This document shows positions 47,345-54,802 of a DNA stretch of 64,000 bases, piece by piece. A model generated the notes under the pieces. That model ran no database searches. It saw only the letters and a program-made list of their open reading frames with translations, and was not told where the DNA came from. The DNA lies in the NCBI GenBank assembly GCA_030949385.1, contig JAUZSP010000001.1, positions 248,001 to 312,000 of the forward strand, in the 5' to 3' direction. Position 1 is the stretch's first letter. Each line of letters begins with the position of its first letter. The DNA is from Gammaproteobacteria bacterium (GTDB lineage Bacteria; Pseudomonadota; Gammaproteobacteria; JAUZRS01). Made by a program: the position numbers and the translations under genes.

Positions 47345-48601
47345 ATGGCTAAAAAAGCACTCATTATCGACGATGCAGCCCACTTTCGCATTCTGATTCG
47401 ACAGATGCTGAAAACCTGCCTGCCCGACATGGTCATAGACGAATACGACCCACTGCTTAAAGAAAAACCCGATCACGATTTTCCGTGGGACGATTACGAC
47501 ATATTACTGCTCGACTACAACCTTGGAAAATACAACGGGTTAGAGTGGTATGAAGAATTTTCCGCACTCAAAGGCTTTCCGCCCACCATCATGTTTACCG
47601 GCGAAGGCAATGAACTGATTGCCGTCAAAGCCATGCGCACCGGCATCGACGATTACCTACCCAAAAAAGGCATCACCGTCGAAGTCCTAAAAAACAGCAT
47701 TGATGACACCTTGCAACGGCGGCAAAATCTCAATACCACCAGCACCTTACAACTGTCAACCGATCAAATTCTGGAAGCCAGCCCCGTACTCGCTCACACC
47801 CTGCTTTTGCACCCCAAAGCGATTCCAGATTACACCATTTTAGAACGCCTTGGTTCCGGTTCCAGCTCCATTGTTTACTTAGCCCAAGAGGATAAAACAC
47901 AAAAAAAAGTCGTGCTAAAAGTACTCGACCCCGAACGCGACAACGACCAGAACATGTTGGAGCGCTTTTTGGAAGAACATCGCATCATCTCCACTATTAA
48001 AACACCCCACATCGCCACCATCTACAAACAAGGCATTAACGACGATTTTTGTTACATTGCGATGGAGTATTTTCCCAACGGCAGTCTGCGCAGTAAAATA
48101 AGTCAGGGGCTAAAAAAAGGCCAGCGTCTCAGCTACCTGACCCAGATGATCAAAGCCCTGCACGCCATCCACAAACACGGCATTATCCACCGCGACATCA
48201 AACCCGAAAACGTCATGTTACGCGCCGATGACAGCATTGCTTTGGTGGATTTTGGCATCGCCAAACAGTTGGATGTGGAAAGCGGTCTCACCCGCCAAGG
48301 AGAAATCTACGGCACCCCCCACTACATCAGTCCTGAACAGATTTCCGGCGGCAGCACACCCGATGCGCGCAGCGATCTTTACAGCCTCGGGGTGGTACTC
48401 TACGAAATGATCTCTGGTCAGCGCCCCTTTCAAGCCGACTCGCTGCCCGCGCTGTTTTATCAACAGACCTGCGTTATGCCACCGTTTCTCAGAGACCCAC
48501 TAGACCCGATCATCCAAAAGCTGCTGAAAAAAGACCCCGAAGAACGCTTTCAAAATGCCCGCGAATTAATGACCGCCCTCGAAGCACACTGCACACATTA
48601 A
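47345..48601 (+). CDS. receiver domain fused to a Ser/Thr protein kinase
   Basis: The protein has 418 residues from the ATG at 47345 (MAKKALIIDDAAHFR); an ATG at 47291 is also possible. Residues 1-125 are a receiver: Asp9/Asp10, phospho-Asp57 in LLLDYNLG, Thr in MFTGEG, Lys in YLPKKG. From about 160 a eukaryotic-type kinase follows: Gly loop LGSGSSSIVYLA (the last Gly replaced), Lys in VVLKVLDP, HRDIKPENVML, DFGIAKQ and a full activation segment (GTPHYISPEQI). A histidine-aspartate signal can thus control Ser/Thr phosphorylation. It overlaps convergent sbcB by four bases and is divergent from the REC-HPt gene, a plausible upstream partner. Confidence 0.92.
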   Translation: MAKKALIIDDAAHFRILIRQMLKTCLPDMVIDEYDPLLKEKPDHDFPWDDYDILLLDYNLGKYNGLEWYEEFSALKGFPPTIMFTGEGNELIAVKAMRTGIDDYLPKKGITVEVLKNSIDDTLQRRQNLNTTSTLQLSTDQILEASPVLAHTLLLHPKAIPDYTILERLGSGSSSIVYLAQEDKTQKKVVLKVLDPERDNDQNMLERFLEEHRIISTIKTPHIATIYKQGINDDFCYIAMEYFPNGSLRSKISQGLKKGQRLSYLTQMIKALHAIHKHGIIHRDIKPENVMLRADDSIALVDFGIAKQLDVESGLTRQGEIYGTPHYISPEQISGGSTPDARSDLYSLGVVLYEMISGQRPFQADSLPALFYQQTCVMPPFLRDPLDPIIQKLLKKDPEERFQNARELMTALEAHCTH

Positions 48602-50010
48602 AGCGTCTGCACGTACTCCAGCAAAGCGATTAAAATACGCTTAGATCGTTCATCGATCGCTCTCTGAAGCAAACCCTCCAGCTCAGATACATAGTCACTC
48701 ACATCACCCAAACGCTGCCGTCGTAGCTGCTGCCAAGCGGTCTGCTCCTCAGCATTCAAAGTCTGGGGGAAGTTTCGAGCACGGTAACGAAACAACAACT
48801 CCGGCAACCGCTCATCTTGAAAGCGATCGGCAAAATCAGCCAGCGCTTCCGGTTCTACCTCACGCAGTTGATCGGACAGAGCACGATCTTGGCGACTCAA
48901 AAAACCACCGCCGTACAACGTCAACTCAGGATCATCGTCCCCTTGGCGAGCTTCATACTCTGGCGCGGTGTGTACCTGCTGAATCTTCTGCGCCAAACCC
49001 TCAGCGTGCAACAACCGCTGTCGATGCGCCTCACAGGCCGCCAGATCAAGCTGGAGACGCTGTTGCAAGGCAGGGTCTCGCACCACACTGCTGGGCGACA
49101 ACACAGGACACTTATTCAAATGCACGGTTTTCAGCGCAATGCGCTCAACCCCTTCTGGCAATTGATCTTGGCGGGTAAACAGCCTTTGCTGAATCTGTTC
49201 CACAGAAAGGCTTAACAAGGCGGCAGGATCTTGGCGCAGATCAAACACAATCACACCATTATTATTCGTAGGGTGTTTGGCCAACGGCATCACCAAGGTG
49301 CTGCACCCGTACGCGGCAGGAAACATGCGCGAGGTGTGCAGCAACATCGGTTTTTGTTGCAGATCTAATAACCGCGCAACACACTGTTTATTGCGTTTTT
49401 CCAGCACGTAATCGTACAGTTTGGGCTGTTTTTGACGAATCAACTTCGCCAAACCAATAGTGGCATAGACATCGGAGAGCGCATCGTGCGCCGCCTCGTG
49501 AACAATGCCGTTAGCACGACTCAGCTCCTCCAAACGAAAGCTGACCGTGCCATCGTCACGCAGCGGCCAATTGATTCCCTCAGGGCGCAAGGCGTAACAG
49601 AGGCGCACCATGTCGATGATGTCCCAACGAGAACAGCCGTTTTGCCACTCACGAGCGTAGGGATCATAAAAATTACGGTACAAGGTAAACCGAGTCACTT
49701 CGTCATCAAAACGCAGGCTGTTGTAGCCCACCCCGCAGGTGCTTGCTCGCGACAGTTCGGCGTGAATTTGTTTGATAAACTCCGCCTCACTCAGCCCCTT
49801 CTCCAGCGCCAACTGCGGCGTGATACCGGTAATCAGACACGCTTCCGGCGAGGGCAAAAAATCATTGCTCGGACGGCTGTAAATCACCAACGGCTCCGAG
49901 ATGATGTTCAACTCAGCATCGGTGCGAATTCCGGCAAACTGCACCGCCCGATCTCGTTTGGGATCAACGCCAAAGGTCTCGTAATCGTGCCAATAAAAAC
50001 TGTTTTGCAT
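48598..50010 (-). CDS. sbcB: exodeoxyribonuclease I
   Basis: The protein has 470 residues, as for E. coli ExoI. It digests single-stranded DNA 3' to 5' in recombination and mismatch repair. The DnaQ-type exonuclease residues are visible: WHDYETFG (Asp9, Glu11), SLRFDDEVTR, and HDALSDVYATIGLA (His and Asp of the DEDDh set). The SH3-like and C-terminal helical domains (LPELLFRYRARNFPQTL) follow. It is separated by only five bases from the DUF2058 gene upstream on the same strand... i.e. that gene's stop at 50016. Confidence 0.96.
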   Translation of the reverse strand: MQNSFYWHDYETFGVDPKRDRAVQFAGIRTDAELNIISEPLVIYSRPSNDFLPSPEACLITGITPQLALEKGLSEAEFIKQIHAELSRASTCGVGYNSLRFDDEVTRFTLYRNFYDPYAREWQNGCSRWDIIDMVRLCYALRPEGINWPLRDDGTVSFRLEELSRANGIVHEAAHDALSDVYATIGLAKLIRQKQPKLYDYVLEKRNKQCVARLLDLQQKPMLLHTSRMFPAAYGCSTLVMPLAKHPTNNNGVIVFDLRQDPAALLSLSVEQIQQRLFTRQDQLPEGVERIALKTVHLNKCPVLSPSSVVRDPALQQRLQLDLAACEAHRQRLLHAEGLAQKIQQVHTAPEYEARQGDDDPELTLYGGGFLSRQDRALSDQLREVEPEALADFADRFQDERLPELLFRYRARNFPQTLNAEEQTAWQQLRRQRLGDVSDYVSELEGLLQRAIDERSKRILIALLEYVQTL

Positions 50011-50015
50011 TGCCG

Positions 50016-50570
50016 TTACCAGTTCAGATCATCAGGCACTTGGTAATCGGCATAAGGATCATCCTCTTCCGGCAGCTCTTCATCGCAGCTCTGCATCACT
50101 ACCTTCAATTTGCTGTCCAGCCCCAGCAGCCGGTCAGCGGTCTGGCGCGAGATCACATGATGGCGATCATCAAAGACCACAATCGCCAACACACCCCGCG
50201 CCAGTTGATCGTTCTGCTCGGCATTGACCGCCACCGTCTTGATCACTTTACCCAAGACAAAGTTATACAGCAGCGATGCTTTGTCACGATTTTTACGCCC
50301 TCGACGCAAAATATCCCGCACCTGCGCTTTGAGCGCCTTTTTCTGCTTCACTAATTCGCGTTCACGATTCAACGCCATATCTTTGGCTTTTTTCGCCTCA
50401 ATCGCTTTTGTCCGCTGCGCCGCCGCTTGATCCACTTCGGTCTCTTTGCCTGCTTGTTTCTGTTTGCGCATCTGTCCCGCTTTTTTACGCGCTTTCGCTT
50501 TGGAACGGTTTGCCTGATCTTTGCTCACCAAACCGGCACCCAACAGTTGATCTCGCAGTGAACCTGCCAT
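50016..50570 (-). CDS. DUF2058 family protein (YaiL-like)
   Basis: The protein has 184 residues from the ATG at 50570, with GGAG six bases upstream. The N-terminal 100 residues are highly basic and helical (AGSLRDQLLGAGLVSKDQAN, then Lys/Arg-rich), probably a coiled coil that binds RNA or ribosomes. The C-terminal part contains LLYNFVLGKVIKTVAVN and an acidic tail (EELPEEDDPYADYQVPD). The family is widespread in Gammaproteobacteria; its role is unclear. It is probably co-transcribed with sbcB, five bases downstream. Confidence 0.88.
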   Translation of the reverse strand: MAGSLRDQLLGAGLVSKDQANRSKAKARKKAGQMRKQKQAGKETEVDQAAAQRTKAIEAKKAKDMALNRERELVKQKKALKAQVRDILRRGRKNRDKASLLYNFVLGKVIKTVAVNAEQNDQLARGVLAIVVFDDRHHVISRQTADRLLGLDSKLKVVMQSCDEELPEEDDPYADYQVPDDLNW

Positions 50571-50721
50571 TATTTTCTCCCCAAAAAAAGTCAATTAAAG
50601 CGTACTATACCGACTCTCTCTTGCAGCTCAAGGGGCAGATTCACCCTCAGCTGCTTTGCTTGTTTGCGCCAGAGCCATTACAGTAGCGCCTTTCCAATAT
50701 TCAACAGCAAGACATCATATT

Positions 50722-51033
50722 ATGAGCCAACTCAAACTTTCTCAAACTCTGGTCGAGAGCATCAAACAGCAGCTGATCGACGTGGATATTCGCGCCCAGA
50801 ACTCCGGCATCAGCGCCCAGTATCTGGCCGCCATTATGGGCATTTTGCTCGCCGATGTGGATACGAACCCCCAAGACCGTCAAGCGCTGCTCAACGATCT
50901 GAGCCAGTTCAGCCAAGGGGTGATGGAAGACACCGTCAGCATCAAACTGGCCAATGAAGTCCAAGAACCCGGCGATGAAGTGCAAGAAGTTGCCGTACCG
51001 ACGTGGAATCCCAAACAGACCATCGGTGATTAA
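50722..51033 (+). CDS. small conserved-looking protein of unknown function
   Basis: The protein has 103 residues from the ATG at 50722 (an ATG at 50656 would add 22 unlikely residues). It is soluble and mostly helical for 75 residues (SQTLVESIKQQLIDVDIRAQ, AQYLAAIMGILLADV), with an acidic tail rich in Glu, Val and Pro (VQEPGDEVQEVAVP). I do not recognise the family. Its stop overlaps the GTG start of the DUF3187 gene by eight bases, so the two are translationally coupled. Confidence 0.6.
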   Translation: MSQLKLSQTLVESIKQQLIDVDIRAQNSGISAQYLAAIMGILLADVDTNPQDRQALLNDLSQFSQGVMEDTVSIKLANEVQEPGDEVQEVAVPTWNPKQTIGD

Positions 51034-52009
51034 ACACCCGTTCCAATCGGCAATACCGCTGAGCTTATGCCTATTGCTCAGCGGCTGGCCTCTGCTTGGT
51101 CAGGGTCAACCGCTGGCTACAGTGAATCAAAACCCGCTGTTGCAGAGCGTTGCTTTACCCACCCCTGCGTCATCACAACTGCTGGCTCAGGGTAAACACG
51201 CTCTGCAACTGCGCCACGACTGGAGCAACACGCTCAATGTTGAGCGCAACCGCCTCGAAGAGTTACTGATCGACAGCGAGAGCCAGCAAACGACGCTGCG
51301 TTTTGACTACGGCCTAAATTCCCACTGGAACCTCGCCCTCAGCCTGCGTTACCTCACCCTCAGCGCCGGTCAGTTGGACGCTTTTATCGACGATTTTCAC
51401 GACCTGTTCGGCTTTCCACAGGGCGCTCGTCCTTTTTATTCCCGTGATCAATTTCAACTTTTATATCAACGCGGCGGCATTGAAAGCGTGAACATCACCA
51501 CCGCTCAAAGCGGCGTACAAGATCTGAGGGTGGCGGTAGGCACGCCGTTACAACAGACCCCCAAACACCAAAGCACCCTCTGGTTCGAGTTAAAGCTGCC
51601 GAGCAACCAAAGCGCTCTGTTTAATAACAACACCGTTTCACTCAGCTCGCAATGGAGCCAAAACAACCAATGGAATTCACACTGGCGCAGCCAACACAGT
51701 CTCGGATTACTTTGGCTTGAGCAGGGCCATTTTTTACCGAAGCTGCAAAACAGCTTGATCGGGTTCGGCTCCAGTGGCCTTAGTTATCGTTATTCACCGC
51801 TGCTTGAATTTACTTTACAACTGGATGGCCACAGCGCCCTGTTTAACAAAACCGACCTCACGTTTTTAGGTTCCAGTGTGCAACTGGCGATGGGCGGCAG
51901 CCTCTACTTTTCAGCTAAACAGAGGTTGGATATTGCAGTGGTAGAAGACATTCAGGTGGGTGCTTCACCGGATGTTAATTTTCATCTGGCTTGGAACATA
52001 ACAAATTAG
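51026..52009 (+). CDS. DUF3187 family outer-membrane beta-barrel-like protein
   Basis: The protein has 327 residues from the GTG at 51026 (MIKHPFQSAIPLSLCLLLSG, signal peptide to about GQGQPLA). The start overlaps the previous stop by eight bases. The body is rich in alternating strands with aromatic girdles (LRFDYGLNSHWNLALSLRYL, STLWFELKLPSN, GLSYRYSPLLEFTLQLDG) and the DAFIDDFHDLFGFP-RxxxxxxQ segment that marks DUF3187. It is predicted to sit in the outer membrane. Function unknown. It converges with cobM 51 bases away; that gap shows no hairpin. Confidence 0.8.
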   Translation: MIKHPFQSAIPLSLCLLLSGWPLLGQGQPLATVNQNPLLQSVALPTPASSQLLAQGKHALQLRHDWSNTLNVERNRLEELLIDSESQQTTLRFDYGLNSHWNLALSLRYLTLSAGQLDAFIDDFHDLFGFPQGARPFYSRDQFQLLYQRGGIESVNITTAQSGVQDLRVAVGTPLQQTPKHQSTLWFELKLPSNQSALFNNNTVSLSSQWSQNNQWNSHWRSQHSLGLLWLEQGHFLPKLQNSLIGFGSSGLSYRYSPLLEFTLQLDGHSALFNKTDLTFLGSSVQLAMGGSLYFSAKQRLDIAVVEDIQVGASPDVNFHLAWNITN

Positions 52010-52060
52010 TCTAAACCTACACTAAAGTACCGTCCTACAACCGACGAAGACCGCTTAGAT

Positions 52061-52822
52061 TCACCCCTTCCGCCGTCGATAAATGTGCGCCTGCCCCTCT
52101 TGATACAGATAGGAATCATCAAAACCTTCAGCATCCAGCACCTTTCCGACGATGATCAACGAGGTACGGACAAACTTTTTCGCCCGTACCTTGGCCACAA
52201 TGTCTTTCAATGTCCCCACCACCCGATCTTGATCCGGCCATGAGGTGCGATAACAGACCGCCACGGGGCAATCCTCGCCGTAATGCGGCAGCAGATCGGC
52301 GACGATTTTATGGATCCGCGTCACCCCCAGATGAATCACCAAGGTCGCGCCAGAACGGGCTAACTCCGGCAACCTCTCCCGTTCAGGAAAGGGCGTTTTA
52401 CCCTCATAACGGGTCATGATCACCGTCTGCGACACCCCCGAAAGAGTTAATTCTTTACCCAACCACGCTGCCGAAGCGGAAGCCGCCGTCACTCCAGGAA
52501 TAATTTCATACTCAATCTGCAAGGCGTGCAGACGGCGAATCTGCTCACCGATGGCACCGTAAATAGAGGGATCACCGCTGTGCAGACGCGCCACATCTTG
52601 CCCCTGCTGGTCGGCCTGCTGCATCAGCACAATCTGCTGATCCAGATTCAGCGGCGCACTGTCCACCACCTGCGCGCCACGCTGGCGCGCAGCCTCTAAA
52701 TTCTGTTCCGGAATCAGAGAACCGGCAAACAGCACCAAGGGAGCACCATCCACCAACCGCTGCCCTTTGAGGGTCATTAACTCAGGATCACCAGGACCGG
52801 CTCCAATAAAATAGATCGTCAT
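52061..52822 (-). CDS. cobM: precorrin-4 / cobalt-precorrin-4 C11-methyltransferase
   Basis: The protein has 253 residues, a class III tetrapyrrole SAM methyltransferase (CobM/CbiF). Signatures: FIGAGPGDPELMTLKG, LVLFAGSLIP, ARLHSGDPSIYGAIGEQ and the loop PGVTAASASAAWLG. It methylates C11 of the corrin precursor. CbiG and CbiX in the same operon point to the cobalt-early (anaerobic) route, where the product name is CbiF. Its ATG lies in a 25-bp repeat, and originally overlapped the cobJ stop as ATGA; an insertion now separates them by about 600 bases. It is the last gene of the operon in this window. Confidence 0.95.
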   Translation of the reverse strand: MTIYFIGAGPGDPELMTLKGQRLVDGAPLVLFAGSLIPEQNLEAARQRGAQVVDSAPLNLDQQIVLMQQADQQGQDVARLHSGDPSIYGAIGEQIRRLHALQIEYEIIPGVTAASASAAWLGKELTLSGVSQTVIMTRYEGKTPFPERERLPELARSGATLVIHLGVTRIHKIVADLLPHYGEDCPVAVCYRTSWPDQDRVVGTLKDIVAKVRAKKFVRTSLIIVGKVLDAEGFDDSYLYQEGQAHIYRRRKG

Positions 52823-52843
52823 AATTTTTTTGCATACCCGCGT
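52819..52843. repeat. 25-bp direct repeat, cobM-side copy
   Basis: Identical over 25 bases with 53416-53440. It covers the cobM ATG (52820-52822), a run of seven T residues and GCATACCCGCGT. The flanking bases differ (G before, T after here; A before, G after in the other copy). Confidence 0.9.
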
Positions 52844-52869
52844 TTAGGGAAACACCCTGAAATTGAAGT

Positions 52870-53100
52870 TTAAGGAAGCTGCTCCCGCAAAAATTCTGGA
52901 GCAAAATCAGCCCCGTTACTCCATGACAGAGTATGCCCCTCTAGGGTAAATGACTTAAAAAAGGACACTTCTTTTAATGGCTCAAAAATTTCGCCGTACA
53001 ACTCAGGCAATAAATCAACTTCACCTTGTGCTCCATCATTGAAAGAGACCCAAATTTTGTAATCGTCGATGTATTTTGCTTTTTCAACGTGAAGAAACAT
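52870..53100 (-). CDS. DUF2442 domain protein
   Basis: The protein has 76 residues, a complete DUF2442 domain: DDYKIWVSFNDGAQGEVDLL at the front and SWSNGADFAPEFLREQ at the end, the WPNGADFxPExL hallmark. DUF2442 proteins are often the partner of DUF4160 proteins, and the pair is suspected of being a toxin-antitoxin-like or mobile cassette module; this is not settled. It follows the DUF4160 gene by five bases and lies wholly inside the inserted segment. Confidence 0.85.
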   Translation of the reverse strand: MFLHVEKAKYIDDYKIWVSFNDGAQGEVDLLPELYGEIFEPLKEVSFFKSFTLEGHTLSWSNGADFAPEFLREQLP

Positions 53101-53105
53101 AACAA

Positions 53106-53363
53106 CTACTCCAATGGTTCAATTTTAGACAATGGCTTTCTCTCCATTGCCGATGCCCAATTAGACCTCAACTCATCCTGATGCAGTACATACCAATCGA
53201 GAACCGCATTCAATGCTCTTCTTGGAAACTTTCCTGTAACAACCCCCGTTTCAATATCAACAGTAATTTCATACTCTCCATATTCAGCATGGAAATGTGC
53301 TGGGTAGTGCTCTCGAATGTACATCCGAATCACGATTCCGAGAAAGCGACTTATTTCTGGCAT
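53106..53363 (-). CDS. DUF4160 domain protein
   Basis: The protein has 85 residues. The start at 53363 gives the usual family beginning MPEISRFLGIVIRMY; longer frames run back through the repeat into cobJ. Family motifs HYPAHFHAEYGEYE (His-rich) and ARALN-like PRRALNAVLDWYVLHQDEL are present. The conserved His residues suggest metal or nucleic-acid contact, but function is unknown. It is the upstream member of the DUF4160-DUF2442 pair and is read in the direction of the cobalamin operon. Confidence 0.85.
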   Translation of the reverse strand: MPEISRFLGIVIRMYIREHYPAHFHAEYGEYEITVDIETGVVTGKFPRRALNAVLDWYVLHQDELRSNWASAMERKPLSKIEPLE

Positions 53364-53415
53364 TTGCCTATCCACACCTTCAATACCATTCCATTTATTC
53401 TCAATTCTTGCAACA

Positions 53416-53440
53416 TCATAATTTTTTTGCATACCCGCGT
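53416..53440. repeat. 25-bp direct repeat, cobJ-side copy
   Basis: Perfect copy of 52819-52843. It contains the last eight codons and stop of cobJ (RGYAKKL, TGA at 53416-53418). Confidence 0.9.
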
Positions 53441-54191
53441 GGTGTGTAGAGCCAGTGCTGCTCACCGTTGACAATGTGGCGCGATTCGCTGTTGCCCACC
53501 GACACCAAGGTCAGCATATCCACCTGTTTGCCATCCAACTCAGCCAAGGTGATGATCTGCACCTCTTGCTCAGGGCGCGTCAGTTGCCGCCCCAACAGCA
53601 CGGGGGTCGTTTCAGGACGATGCTGCAATAAAATATCCCGCGCACGGTTCAACTGCCAATCGCGTTTTTTCGAGACCGGATTGTAAAACGAAACCACAAA
53701 ATCCCCCAGCGCCGCGCACTCGATGCGCTTTTCAATGGTCTGCCACGGGGTCAGCAAGTCCGACAACGACACCGTACAAAAATCATGACCCAACAGCGCT
53801 CCCACCAAACTGGAACCCGCTTGCATCGCCGAAATACCCGGGATCACCTCAATGGCCACCTGCAACCATTCGGGGTGATTCTGTTTACCTTGTAACTGCT
53901 GATCCAACAACTCAAACACCAGCGTTGCCATCGCATAAATGCCAATGTCACCACTGGAGATCAGCGCCACAGTTTTGCCCTCGGCAGCCAAATCGAGCGC
54001 CAAACGCGCCCGTGCAATCTCCTCCCCCAGCGGCAAATCGTGATGAACTTTACCCGCCGATAGCTCCGCCAACAGCTCTAAATAGAGACCATAAGCGACC
54101 CAATCGCTGCTCGCAGCCAAAGCTTGCTCCGCTTTTTGGTCAACAAAGCACGATCCCCAGGACCTGCACTGACTAAAAATAACTGCCCCAT
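53416..54191 (-). pseudogene. cobJ: precorrin-3B / cobalt-precorrin-3 C17-methyltransferase, interrupted by a one-base frameshift
   Basis: The true start is the ATG at 54191 (MGQLFLVSAGPGDRALLTKK), but that frame fails after 20 codons. The rest (KAEQALAASSDWVAYG to the end) is in another frame. Adding one A to the A5 run (TTTTT at 54133-54137) restores a continuous 258-residue CobJ/CbiH: AGPGDRALLT, VALISSGDIGIYAMA, IPGISAMQAGSSLVGA, FVVSFYNPVSKKRDWQ and GRQLTRPEQE. The enzyme methylates C17 and contracts the ring. All motifs survive, so a sequence error is likely. It is flanked on both sides by inserted two-gene modules. If the shift is real, internal starts could give an N-terminally truncated, probably inactive protein. 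Confidence 0.9.
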
Positions 54192-54222
54192 CACTTGCTC
54201 ACTTTTATACATTTAGTTTCAC

Positions 54223-54504
54223 TTATAAACCGAGTTCACTGTGAGATCCCAATCGAACCAACTGCAACCTCCCATCAGAAAAAGAGCGGTAAAGCAAAAT
54301 CAAATCAGGCTTAACATGGCAATCACGATGATCGCTCCAATCTCCGACCAAGGCATGATCTCGGTATTTTGTCGGCAAGGGCTCTCCACTCATCAACATC
54401 GTCACAACCGTAATAAAATCCCGCTCCAAAGTCACTCTATGCCGCCCTTTAGATTCCCGCTTATAATCCCGCTTAAACTGTCCTGTTCGTTCAATCCTTG
54501 CCAT
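54223..54504 (-). CDS. YafQ-family (RelE superfamily) mRNA interferase toxin
   Basis: The protein has 93 residues. Residues of the YafQ active site are recognisable: KYRDHALVGDW (first His), DHRDCHVKPDLILLY (second His and Asp) and GSHSEL (third His); the aromatic residue at the end of E. coli YafQ is Leu here. YafQ cuts translating mRNA at Lys codons. The gene overlaps the antitoxin gene by 14 bases and is downstream of it, the usual dinJ-yafQ order. It lies inside the cobalamin operon between cbiG and cobJ. Confidence 0.88.
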   Translation of the reverse strand: MARIERTGQFKRDYKRESKGRHRVTLERDFITVVTMLMSGEPLPTKYRDHALVGDWSDHRDCHVKPDLILLYRSFSDGRLQLVRLGSHSELGL

Positions 54505-54754
54505 TTAAATCGTCCAACAAACCCTCCAAACCATCAAATGACGCCACCTCACCCCGACGCGCCTTCTTCATCGCTGCCAGAGTTAACTCATTCGGCACCA
54601 GTGGCTCAAAGGGCAAAGCCTTCTCTTTAGCGACACGGGTCAACATTAACCGCAAAGCATCGGAAATCGTCAAACCCATGCTGGCCAGCACCACAGAAGC
54701 TTCTTCCTTGATCTTTTCATCAATACGCGCACGCACCACCGCATTCGCAGCCAT
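54491..54754 (-). CDS. RelB/DinJ-family antitoxin
   Basis: The protein has 87 residues. The N-terminus (VVRARIDEKIKEEASVVLAS) is a ribbon-helix-helix DNA-binding domain and MGLTISDALRLMLTRVAKEK follows, as in DinJ. The C-terminal acidic part (ASFDGLEGLLDDLN) should wrap the toxin. It probably represses its own promoter, which would lie in the 48 bases after cbiG (54755-54802), where TAGCTACATTGTAGC forms a short palindrome (TAGCTACA at 54778 onward). Confidence 0.9.
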   Translation of the reverse strand: MAANAVVRARIDEKIKEEASVVLASMGLTISDALRLMLTRVAKEKALPFEPLVPNELTLAAMKKARRGEVASFDGLEGLLDDLNGKD

Positions 54755-54802
54755 AGTCTCTTCTCCAATAAAAAACTGTAGCTACATTGTAGCCCAAAAA
54801 AA

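Larger units (their letters stand above)
52844..53440. mobile_element. 597-bp insertion carrying DUF2442 and DUF4160 genes
   Basis: This segment plus one copy of the 25-bp repeat separates cobJ from cobM. Deleting it recreates a four-base ATGA overlap of the two genes. It is much poorer in G+C than the host operon (24 of 60 bases at 52921-52980 against 37 of 60 at 52621-52680). It contains no transposase, no long inverted repeats and no attC site that I can see. How it moved is unknown. Confidence 0.75.

Noticed and set aside
52844-53440. Integron cassette (attC) reading of the DUF4160-DUF2442 insert
   Set aside because: I found no pair of core sites of the form RYYYAAC/GTTRRRY at its ends; the 25-bp repeat consists of host gene sequence.
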